Shown here: positions 1 through 9,521 of the stretch, piece by piece
Layout: the number at the start of each line of letters is the position of its first letter
How positions within the stretch are numbered: position 1 is the first letter of the stretch
Translations under genes and position numbers: made by a program
Notes under the pieces: generated by a model
What the model was told of the DNA's origin: nothing
Databases searched by the model: none
The model's input: the letters and a program-made list of their open reading frames with translations, nothing else
Assembly (NCBI RefSeq): GCF_024166365.1
Contig: NC_064819.1
Location: 114,992,293 to 115,056,292 of the forward strand
Origin: Elephas maximus indicus
Lineage: Eukaryota; Chordata; Mammalia; Proboscidea; Elephantidae
DNA length: 64,000 nucleotides
Direction of reading: 5' to 3'

Positions 1-430
1 TACTAGTTTTGCCATCATCATTACACGATGAGGTACCTAAGCCTTACAGGCATTCATTTAAACATGTCAAAGTCCCTATACTAGCAATTTATCTTGCTGC
101 TATTAGACCCAAACATACTCTGATTCTTGAACCTACCTACTTACCCGCTACACTAAGAATGGATAAATTTGTGAATGAATATTCTGAAAGGTTATAATAA
201 ATTTCTCCAGTTTCTATATACTCCTGTCTATAAAAATCAATAGAGCTATTTAGACTTTGATATTACTGATATAGTTACATTCTCTGTTTTTGTCAGGCGT
301 CAACTCAAGTAAATTATTTTTCTCATTTGTACAGTCTCATCACTTCCCTTGCTATAATTCATGCCTGGAAAGTAGAATGAAGCATATTCTTCTCCCCAGC
401 AAGACCAGGAGACCATGAATATCCTTCTAA
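1..430. other. No recognisable gene
   Basis: AT-rich sequence with no family I can name. A short open frame at 9-197 has no coding signature. Confidence 0.5.
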
Positions 431-628
431 GGAGTCCCTGGGTGGTGCACATGGTTAAGTGAAAGGCTGGAGATTAGAACCCACACAAAGTGCCCTGGAA
501 GAAAGGCCTGGTGATCTACTTCTGAAATGTCACAGTCATGAAAACCCTATGGAGCACAGTTCTTCTCTGGAACAAATGGAGGAGCCATGAGTAGGAATTG
601 ACTCTATAAGTCAAATTTTTTTTTTTTT
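431..628 (+). mobile_element. AfroSINE-type SINE, long class
   Basis: Starts with a tRNA-like head (CCCTGGGTGGTGCACATGGT). The middle GGCCTGGTGATCTACTTCTG matches the 5' part of the RTE LINE in this window. Ends in a diverged tail and poly-T. Confidence 0.85.
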
Positions 629-654
629 CCAAACTTCACATGAGGTAGAATGAG

Positions 655-810
655 CCTATTCTTTGACATTAGAAAGATGTGGATTTGAATCTCAGGTCTG
701 CTTTTATTACCTACATGAACTTTTTGAAGCTCAGTTTCCTCATCTATAAAATGCTAATTATAATATCAAACTTACTGAGTTGTACTGAGAGTTAAATGAG
801 ATAAGGTATG
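655..810 (+). repeat. MIR-type SINE remnant
   Basis: Contains the MIR-like core CTCAGTTTCCTCATCTATAA followed by an AATGAGAT-type region. Old and diverged. Confidence 0.65.
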
Positions 811-1757
811 AATCTGACCATGAAATTACTGAGTTCTTACTGTATATTGTCATTACTCTGGACTGTAGGATAAAACAGTAAGAATACAAACATGGCAACT
901 GCTCTCTTGGAGTTTATATACAGGTGAAAGAAGTCACACTATAAGCAGGTAAACAAATAAGTTATTTCAGACATAAATTGCCTAAAATTCAATAAGGTCT
1001 TAAGAAAGAGAGTAACTATCAAGAGAAACATTTTAATAAATGATCAGGATGACCTCCACCATCCTGAGAAAAAGGTGTCTTATGCAGAGGAACCAAGTTA
1101 AAAGTTCTTGAGAGCATACGTAATGTGTATGAGGCACAGAAAGCAGGCTGATGAGCTCATTCTTAGTGACCCAAGGGGCAGAGGGCTAGGGGTAAGGTCA
1201 GAGAGTGGTGGGGGATGGATCCCAAAGAGCTTTCTAGGCCATGATGAAGAGGTGGATTTTATTATAAGTTTGGTGGAAACCATTTGAAGGTTATGAGTTC
1301 ACTCTGGCACTTGGTGGGAGGACTGTTTGGAGGGGCCAAGAGCAGAGTCAGGGAAGGAAGTCATTTAGGAGCCTACTGCAATGATCATGAAGGAAAGATG
1401 ATGGCTTGGATAAGGTGCGTCTCTGAGATGTTTATCCATTTCTCTCCTTGTTCTTTACTCTCCCCACGCTTTGTTCTATTCTTCTGCTTTGAACCTGCCC
1501 AAACTCCTACTTCTCCAGTTTGACCAGAGTTGAAAAGAGCCTGTTCTTGATGTTCTAATGGATTGTCAGATTATTGATCATTGATATGTATCTGGCCTCC
1601 CCTCCCACTTAGCCTTAGTTTGGGCTCTCTGTACATTCTGAATGAACTGATTATATGGCAACCTGAGACACTGTGGAGGTTACAGAAAGGATTTTCTTTT
1701 TATCCCATATTACATGCGAAGTAGTGAAAATGTTTTTTCTTTAGTGTTTTAATATTA
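811..1757. other. Ancient interspersed repeat, family unassigned
   Basis: Phrases such as CTCTCTTGGAGTTTATA and GGAGCCTACTGCAATGATC are typical of old mammalian repeats, but I cannot name the family. No coding evidence. Confidence 0.4.
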
Positions 1758-1825
1758 AAAAAAAAACACCCAGTGCCGTCGATTCGACTCCGACTCATAG
1801 CAACCCTATAGGACAGAGTAGAATT
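1758..1825 (-). mobile_element. AfroSINE-type SINE, 3' end only
   Basis: Only the tail half is present (GCCGTCGATTCGACTCCGAC onward), behind an A-run. Confidence 0.8.
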
Positions 1826-2097
1826 TATTTATTAGGGAGAATATATTTTCTCATTTGTTTTAATATAGCTGTATAAGCTGTGATAAATCTCTAGTCCTTG
1901 GTAAATGGTGCAGGCTCTGTTCAAAATATAGCTGAGCAACCTGTTCCGCTCTTAAACATAACAAACACCGTAATACCTTACAACATATTTTCCCTTATTC
2001 AAAATAGGTGATTGAGAGCTTGACATGGTTAATGCCATAATGATGCTCTAAGTAATCTCTAAACATTTTTTAATGGCACCAGCTGCACCAGTCTCCT

Positions 2098-2588
2098 CCG
2101 AAGGGGTGCAGAACTCTCTCAGCTCCTGTGGCTTTGATGTCTCCTTTCTTTGTTCTCTTGAGAAACGGCCTTCAGCCTGCAAACCGACAGGAAGGTTTGC
2201 TTTCTTGCTCCCTATCTCAGCCACAGTGGACTTGGCAAAACAGCCCCACTAGCCGAGAGATTCTTATGAGAGTTTTTCAGCCTGTTATAAACATACTGGT
2301 TAGAGTCCAGGTGCCTGACATGTTTATCTTTAGTTTAATAAAGAGTTTTATAGTTGTTTTGTGATGTATAAGACCATCTGTGGACTACGTGCTCAAAACA
2401 TTAAGTAACTGTGATCTTTTCCGTATAAAACCCTCCCATCAACCCTTTAGGGCAGACAATTTGGGAGAAATTTAACCCCCTCTGTCTCGTGAATACCGGT
2501 ATTCAATAAAGCTTTCTTACTGCTTACCTCCTCCTGTCTCAGTATTGGCTTTGTGGCAGGCGGCTTGAACCTGCAATTTGTGGTAACA
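2098..2588 (+). mobile_element. Solo LTR, endogenous retrovirus (ERV1-like)
   Basis: Promoter-like TATAAAA at 2,424, poly-A signal AATAAA at 2,505, then a U5-like stretch ending TGGTAACA. No primer-binding site or internal retroviral genes follow, so it is a solo LTR. The 5' edge is approximate. Confidence 0.6.
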
Positions 2589-2828
2589 CATGTGCATTTT
2601 AGGGAGCATTCACCTCCCTCCATGATATTGCCAACTAGTGCAAAGAACAAACAGAAATTCTCATGGGGGAAATTTAAGGTTAGGTGAGAGGTGAGTAAAC
2701 TCAAAAGAAAAAAATGGTGAGAAGAAATGCTGGAGAGTGTGAAGATGGGGGAAAGAGAGAAGAAGAGGGAGGAAAGAAGACAGAGAAATTAATGAGTGAA
2801 TTGATGAAGCTCTGTGGTATCCCTAAAG

Positions 2829-2998
2829 TAGTGTTTTGTGAACTCTAAGAAGCATAAGAATCTTCTGGGATGTTGTTAAAACACAGTTTGTAGTTCAGTA
2901 GGACTTGGGTAAGGCCAAGATGTTTATTTTTAACAAGCTTCCAGGTAGTGAAGATACTCCTCCTGGTCTGTGGACCACACCTTGACTAGCAAGGTCCT
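2829..2998 (+). mobile_element. hAT-type nonautonomous DNA transposon remnant
   Basis: GTTAAAACACAG, a CAGTAGG motif and TTAACAAGCTTCCAGGT match the common mammalian MER/Charlie fossil pattern. Diverged, noncoding. Confidence 0.55.
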
Positions 2999-3010
2999 AG
3001 AGCACATCAA

Positions 3011-3193
3011 AGATCCCTGGGTAGTACAAATGGTTTGTGCTCGACTATTAACCTAAAGGTTGGTGGTTCAGACCCACCCAGAAGCACCATGGAAGAAAGG
3101 CCTGGCAATCTGCTTCTGTTAAGATTACAGCCAAGAAAACCCTATGGTGGAGTTCTACTCTGTAACATATGGGATCACCATGATTAGGAATTA
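3011..3193 (+). mobile_element. AfroSINE-type SINE, long class
   Basis: tRNA-like head, RTE-like middle (GGCCTGGCAATCTGCTTCTG) and RTE-like tail. Diverged. Confidence 0.85.
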
Positions 3194-3244
3194 AAGGTAA
3201 TAGGTTAGGTGTTTTGTTTTAGAGCACATCATCTAAGCAGGTGC

Positions 3245-3399
3245 TTACTCTGTCACAGTCTTGGTGCTGCTCTCCCACCAGTACCACCATATGCAAAGGA
3301 GATCCACCTGCGTGTGGTGATAACAGATGAGAGGCACATTGTTGTAATGACATTTATTCTTACATCCATCTTCTATGTACGTTTTTGTTTTGATGGAGG
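3245..3399 (-). pseudogene. Possible decayed beta-defensin exon 2
   Basis: Minus-strand frame behind an acceptor-like CCTTTGTTTCAG. Read in phase 1 (CC first, as in the real exons) it begins SIKTKTYIEDGCKNKCHYNN, then has single cysteines at spacings of 8 and 9, then a run of Trp codons before the stop. The GCKNKC piece resembles the second and third cysteines of a beta-defensin. The first Cys and the final CC pair are absent. It may be chance or a decayed DEFB113/114/133-like exon that once went with the dead exon 1 at 16.7 kb. Confidence 0.22.
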
Positions 3400-3489
3400 C
3401 TGAAACAAAGGCCAGGAATATAAACATGAGTTTTTGTTATAAAACTTTCATGAAAATAAAAATTCTACCACTTATTATCTCTTCCAGGC

Positions 3490-3620
3490 TGTAATGTAAG
3501 TAGCAGGTCAGAGGAAAAAAAAGTCAATTAAAGAGGAATATAATCCTCTTCAGCTTTTACCCTTTTTCTCAAAGGGAAAAGGAAAGTAATGCTTAACAAG
3601 AATATGTGTTAGGGAAGAGA
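3490..3620 (+). repeat. Inverted repeat, left arm
   Basis: Reverse complement of 5,359-5,491, sharing for example AGTAGCAGGTCAGAGG and ATGCTTAACAAGAATATGTG. The arms stand about 1.74 kb apart. Origin unknown. Confidence 0.75.
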
Positions 3621-3840
3621 AGATGGGCAATGTGACATTGAGACAAGGAGCAAAGGCCCTGAGATTGGAGGGTGCCTGTTTGAAAAATAGCAAAGAGACT
3701 TGTGTGGTTAGGGAAGAAACAAGTAAAAGAGAAATAGACTATACTATAAAGGAAGTCATGGGGGTTGAGTGTGGAACCTAGAGGCTTAGTAAGACAAGGA
3801 ACAGAGGGGCCCCCAAATCTGCAAACAAAGTAACAAGAAA

Positions 3841-4386
3841 TGGGCCAGGGCACAGAAACAAAGCTATTCCCCAGAACAGTGGGGCAGGGGATCTAAAAAT
3901 AGCCCACAAACTTCTTTAAAGTTGCCTTTCAGAAGCAGCTGGAGAAAACCAGGCTCAGGGACATGCGCAGAACATCCACCTGTGACCGCTGTGTGACCTT
4001 CCACCAGGGGCAGTGAGGCACTACAGCTAAAACCAGAGAATCGAACCCGGAGACCAGGATACTGCGCAGGTGTGACACCCCATAATAAGTCCTGCTACGA
4101 ATCCCAGAGGCCTCCAGGACAGAAGCCATCTTGGAAAGCTACTGCGTGTGCACCTTAGTTAACATCCCTGCCTGTGCCTATGAATAAACATGAATCTTTT
4201 CCCGCCCAAGAACTTTTAAAAACTCGGGCCTGTCTTTTGTTCTGTGAAATGAGGGTAAGCGTTGCTCTAGTACCTCCTCGTCTCCACTTGCAGGCCTCTT
4301 CAATAAAGTTTTGCTCGTGTGGAAAACTACGTGCCTTACTTGCTCATTCTTGACCAGTGAGAGGCAAGAACCTTATTCTGGTAACA
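3841..4386 (+). mobile_element. Solo LTR, endogenous retrovirus (ERV1-like), second family
   Basis: AATAAA at 4,302 follows a TTTTAAAAACTCGGG promoter-like region. The element ends CTGGTAACA. Unrelated by eye to the LTR at 2.1-2.6 kb apart from the terminal GGTAACA. No internal viral genes next to it. The 5' edge is approximate. Confidence 0.6.
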
Positions 4387-5358
4387 ACATCAGTAAAATA
4401 GCGAAGAAACTCAGAGCTATGAACAAATAGCAGAGAAGTAAATAAGGTCACAGGTGATGAAGACTGACTAGCCACTTCAAAGGCCATCAAACAGAGCACA
4501 GTAGTCACAGCAGGTACTGCTGGGGACAGAAGAGACCTGTGGGCTGGGAGTCCAAAAGTAGAATGTCCATGGCTCAGAGATGAATTGTTCTACAACTTTC
4601 ACCCATAGAGTTTTATTATATTTCCATAGGTAACAATGGGAGCTGGGGGAATAGAGTTTAAAAACAAGGTTTAAGTTTTCTAAATGAAAACCTGAAACCA
4701 CAACCCACAGATCTGTCAGGGAATCATTAAGAAACTTAATATATTTAAAAACTGCTAAGCCTTGAATGATAGCATGTAGGTTCTCTTTATTATTTACTTA
4801 TTTATTTTTTAATTTTTTTTGAGGTGTGCTGATGATTTTGTGTGTGTGTGTGTGTGATAGTCCTACTCAATAAACCATAGAGCCAATGATCCCATGATTC
4901 ACGGAATGAAAAAACTATGTGCCACACAGGTGAACTATGAGAGAGCTTCATATACCAAATCTAATTGTGTCTTGTCTTGAGAAACTTCACAAGCCATGGG
5001 AATTTTTTTGTATTTCTTTTGGGCACACATTTCTTCATGTAAAAATATTATATTTATTGGAATTTTTACTTGAAAGCTATAGAAGGGGAGATTGAAGTCC
5101 TGTCCAGATTACTGTGTATGATCCAAATAAATATAGAGGTAGTAAAGTAGTGCCAGTAAGGAATCTTGGGTTAATTCAACAGATCATGGCTCAATTTCTG
5201 ACTAAAAGCATTAAGATTAAGAAAGATTGGAATGAGTGACTGGTAGACCTGAGATTATTGGCAAAGCAGTAATCCTTTACCCGTTTATATCTCTAACTAG
5301 AACCTGAAACCTGAACCTAAATTTAAATCACTCAGTTGTGTTCATACTGGTAATATCT
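4387..5358. other. Unassigned sequence between LTR and inverted repeat
   Basis: No gene seen. Holds a short (TG)n run near 4,842-4,856 and AT-rich stretches. Confidence 0.45.
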
Positions 5359-5491
5359 CTTCCCTAACACATATTCTTGTTAAGCATTATTTTCTTTTTC
5401 CCTTTGAGAAGAAGGGAGAAATCTAAAGAGTATTTTGTCCTTCCTTAATTGATTTTTTTTTTTTCCCTCTGACCTGCTACTTACCTGTTAG
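5359..5491 (-). repeat. Inverted repeat, right arm
   Basis: Matches the left arm at 3,490-3,620 on the opposite strand over about 130 bp with scattered differences. A SINE begins just after it. Confidence 0.75.
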
Positions 5492-5507
5492 TCTCCCTTC
5501 AAGTCTG

Positions 5508-5714
5508 TGAGGCCTGGTGGTGCAACTGTTAAGGCCTCAGCTGCTAACCAAAAGGCTGGGAGTTCAAACTTACCCAGCAGCTCTGCAGGAGAAGGGTCTG
5601 GTGATCTGCTCCTGCAAAGATTGCAGCCTAGAAAACCGTATCGGGCAATTCAGCTCTTCACATGGGGTGGCTATGAGTCAAAAGCGACTGAGTGGCACCT
5701 AACGACAGCAACAA
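5508..5714 (+). mobile_element. AfroSINE-type SINE, long class with RTE tail
   Basis: tRNA-like head GGCCTGGTGGTGCAACTGTT with CTGCTAACC. The tail ends GGCACCTAACGACAGCAACA, almost the same as the RTE 3' end. Confidence 0.9.
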
Positions 5715-7059
5715 GTGTGACAGGGATGGCTTTTCATGTCACTGTCGATCGTAACCAGTGTTTTTGTCTAATCTCTTACTTGCATGGAACTTTGACTATG
5801 TTCCTAACTGCCTAGATTTAAAAACTGAAGACCTTTGCTGGGTTTGGTTTTACTTTTCCTACCTCTCTCTACCCTACATGGGACCACCTCGCATCCTGCA
5901 CCTATCATTCTGTTTTTTTATTTCTTCCTTTGTCTATTATGTGGAGCTGCCTATTTCTCATGACCACAGCTATATAAAACAATTTTAAAATTATACTTTT
6001 TCCAAAGCATCTGAATATTCATAGCAATTAGGGTTTTGAGTTCTCTCTCTCTGCCACATTACCAGAACCAGAAATCTCCGAGGTTTTTTGAAGTGTGATT
6101 TTGCCCAATGAAATGAAATCTCAAGCATGAGTGTGGGGAGAAAAAAAAAAGAAAAATTTTATAAAGTAGGACACATATGTGAAACAGTCCTGAAAGAGAC
6201 AAGGAAAGGGGCCTAAATTTGGAGCATGCTTATCACCTACTATATAATCCAGCACCTGAAGTAATAATAATCAATATTCTTTCCTGAGTCTGTCTTTTTC
6301 TTTAACTAAATCATCATCTCTATATTTTGCAACCAAATTTTGAAAGATTGTATGATTTGGCCTTTGAATTCATGTCTTTCTGTTCTTGACTATATGACAC
6401 ATGCTGTCAGTTGATCTTTTTACTGTTGTTGGAAATTAAATGCAATGTTTGATTCTGCAGCCCAGCCTGCCGATGCACACACACACATTGAAAAATAAAC
6501 AATCCATATTTTTTCTCCCTTTGATCAAAATTCTTATTTGGGATAAAGAGTGTGCTACTCAATGTAGCTCAAGGAAAAAAAAAATTACTTTAAGTCTAAA
6601 AAGAAGCTTGAAGGAAATCCAGTAAAAGCTGAACTTGGAAAAAGACAGCTTGAATGGCTGACTTCTGACTCACCTCAGTTATCGTTCTTTTCCTGGACGC
6701 TCTGTTCTGAAGACCCATCTGTCTCATTAGCCTCTGTCTCACAGCTGGCTCTCTCATATCCACAGTGCACATGTGCCCCACAATATTATCCCAAACCTGA
6801 TTTGACACCAACTTTCAACTCATATGTCCCACATTGATTGCTATATCCTTGAAATATAAAACATACAAATCACATATTATCCATCAAATAAAATCAAATG
6901 TATGTACTCATATTAAATAAACAAAAATTATTTCACATGAGAGAATAGATTACTAAAATCTGATTGAACATAACCATTGCAGTTTTACATTTATTGAGGG
7001 ATTGTTATGTCCCAGGCACTGTGCTATGAATTGGGTAATTAGGTATTCCTATCTCAGGA
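5715..7059. other. No recognisable gene
   Basis: AT-rich, with a MIR/L2-like phrase (TCCCAGGCACTGTGCTATGA) from about 6,985. Short open frames lack coding signatures. Confidence 0.45.
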
Positions 7060-7423
7060 ATTGACGGATTCAAATTGTGGTGTTAGCAAAGAATATTGGA
7101 AACACCATGGACTACCAAAAATGAACAAATCAGCCTTAGAAGAAATACATCCAGAACTTTCATTAGAAACGAGGGTGGCAAGACTTTGACACATTTACTC
7201 AGGACACATCATCAGCAAGACTAATCACTAGAAAAGAACATCATGTTGGTAAAGCAGACAGAAAATGAGGAAAACCCTCAGTGAGAAAGACTGGCATAAT
7301 AGCCGCAACAATGGACTCAAACATACTAACAACCATGAAGATAACGCAGGACCAATGTTTTGTTCTGTTGTACATCAGGTTGTTATAAGTTGGAGGCAAC
7401 TTGATTGAAATTAACAACAACAA
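7060..7423 (+). mobile_element. RTE LINE, 3' fragment inside a MIR-like repeat
   Basis: Matches the end of the RTE copies (GGTGTTAGCAAAGAATATTG, then AACAACAACAA). MIR-like sequence lies on both sides (6,985-7,059 and 7,424-7,560), so it looks like an insertion into a MIR. Frame destroyed. Confidence 0.75.
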
Positions 7424-7719
7424 TCTCCATTTTATGTACGATGAACCCAAAACTTAATGGAGTTAAGTAAGTTGCTCAAGGTTATTCAGCTAGTAAGAAT
7501 AGGACTCTACGAGCCTCAGACTGTTTGACTCCAGGCATCATGACATCAAGGCCTCTGTTCCAAACAGTTTGCCTAATGTCTCTCTTATAGAAAAATACCT
7601 AAAACAAAACAGTGTTGATCTAAATGTGTATGCTTGGAGGTGAAAGTGTAAAAAAAGCAAAATCACATGAGACAAAAACTGATCATGTCTCTCAAATAAC
7701 TTTCCTGGGAAAAGCATCT

Positions 7720-7778
7720 TCCTATAGGGTCACTATGAGTCGGAATTGACTCGACGGCACTGGGTTTGGTTTTGGTTA
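7720..7778 (+). mobile_element. AfroSINE-type SINE, 3' end only
   Basis: TATAGGGTCACTATGAGTCG through to GGGTTTGGTTTTGGTT. The head is missing. Confidence 0.8.
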
Positions 7779-8226
7779 AGAATATATGTAGGTTGATACG
7801 AATCTACAGTCTACCTGTTATCTGTAAACTTATTTTGTCTAAGAACACATCAAGCCTTCATTTTGATTCTAGTTAGCATTCAACCCCCTCTCCAGTTCCA
7901 AATGTTCTTATTCTATGTTCATCAAGAAAATTTCTTGTAACTTTTCATGTAGTTTGCCTACAGGGAAAATATACACTTGTCAGACTAACACAGATGATTA
8001 ATATGCCCAAGAATATTATTTCTTATTATAGTTATGAAACTGGCATCCTCTATTAAATAATTTAGGCTCAAATTGACAGTTGATGTCCTGAATCTGATCC
8101 ATTTTATGGCACTGAAAAAACAGACTTTATGGCAAAGTAGAAGTTCAGAAAGAATCACTGTGATACTGTGCAAGGTAATGGTGGATTTTGAAAAACTCCA
8201 TGGAATCAACCTGCAGGACTTCCATG
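7779..8226. other. No recognisable gene
   Basis: AT-rich, no family recognised. Confidence 0.45.
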
Positions 8227-8739
8227 TTGTCATGAATTGAACTGTGCTCCCCCGAAATATGTGTCAACTTGATTAGGCCATGATCTCCAGTATTATGTGC
8301 TTGTCCTCCATTTTCGGATTTTCCTATGTGCCTGTGGTTAAAGAAGATTAGTGTGGGATGTAACATCGGTGCTCGGGTTACATCCCTGATCCAATGTAAA
8401 GGGGGTTTCCCTGTGGTGTGGCCTGCACCACCTTTTGTCTTATAAGAGATAAAAGGAAAGGGAAGCAAGCAGAGGTGGAAACCTCATACCACCCAGAAAT
8501 CAGTGCCGGGAGCAGAGTACATTCTTTGGACCTGGGGTTCCTGCAAGGAGAAGATCCCAGACCAAGGGAAGACTGATGACAAGGACCTTCCTCCAAAGGT
8601 GACAGAGAAAGCCTTCCCCTGAAGCTGACACCCTGAATTTGGACTTGTAGCCTACTGGACTGTGAGAGAATAAATTTCTCTTTGTTGAAGCCATCTACTC
8701 ATGGTATTTCTGTTAGAGCAGCACTAGATGACTAAGACA
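8227..8739 (+). mobile_element. MaLR-type (ERVL-MaLR) solo LTR
   Basis: Begins TGTCATGAATTGAACTGTGC and ends with AATAAATTTCT and GCACTAGATGACTAAGACA, the MaLR pattern. A sister copy lies at 17.9-18.4 kb and a partial one at 26.2-26.6 kb. Confidence 0.75.
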
Positions 8740-9299
8740 CATGTCAACAGCTCTTCGAGCTTGGTATCTCTTGGTAAAGCATTCCTAAAATATTGTCTTA
8801 GGCCTGTGTGTTATCATCTCTGGCAGTAAAGCAGCTTCGATCACCATAAGCCTCTCCAGAGAATTATTAAGGAAAGACATCAAGTAAAGGAAAGGGAAGA
8901 GCAGAGATGAAAAATGCAGAGGACGTTTCAAGACCAGTAGGAGCTACCAGGAATAAAGAGATTTTTTTTACATTTTCAAAAATTCACATTGGCCAAAATA
9001 CACCCAGAACCTGAGCATTTTGTATATGTACGATTGCATGTGTATGTGTGATGGAGAAAGGGAAGAAGTGTGTTCTGTCCATCAACCTACACCTTCTTGT
9101 AACAGTGGGAAGTCACTCGACGTTTCTTGCAACAAATGTTTTGTCCCATGCTACAATTTTAGAACATTTGATCTACCTTCTGCTCCACCTTGCTGCTCTA
9201 CTTAAATTGGTCCTAAATCCCTGAGCAAGATAATCTGGAAGTAAGACTTTAGGTTTTTCCTTAGAAACTATTTTTAAAATGAAACCATAAATAAATATA
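8740..9299. other. No recognisable gene
   Basis: No repeat family named. Includes a cysteine-rich plus-strand frame at 9,020-9,205, rejected as a defensin. Confidence 0.45.
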
Positions 9300-9456
9300 T
9301 CACCCATTGCTATCAAGTTGATTCCAACTCATAGCGACCCTATAGGACAGAGTAGAACTGCCTCATAGAGTTTCCAGGGAACGCCTGTTGAGTTCAAACT
9401 GCTGACCTTTTGGTTAGCAGCTGTAGCACTTAACCACTACACCACCAGGGTTTCCA
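9300..9456 (-). mobile_element. AfroSINE-type SINE, short class
   Basis: About 150 bp, without the RTE-5' middle. The head on minus carries CTGCTAACCAAAAGGTCAGC. Confidence 0.9.
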
Positions 9457-9521
9457 GTAATATAAATATTAGTGAAAATAATTTACAGCTTCAAAGAAAA
9501 ATATTTTATTTTCAATTCCTA

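Noticed and set aside
2098-4386. The two LTRs as ends of one provirus
   Set aside because: They are different LTR families by eye, and the DNA between them holds no retroviral genes or primer-binding site.
5507-5815. 102-residue frame starting MRPGGATVKASAANQ
   Set aside because: It is a read-through of a SINE; the same peptide phrases recur in other SINE copies.
9020-9205. Cysteine-rich plus-strand frame, 61 residues, with a final CC
   Set aside because: Cysteine spacing (8, 9, 2, 3) does not fit alpha- or beta-defensins, there is no signal peptide, and it lies on the opposite strand from the defensin gene.
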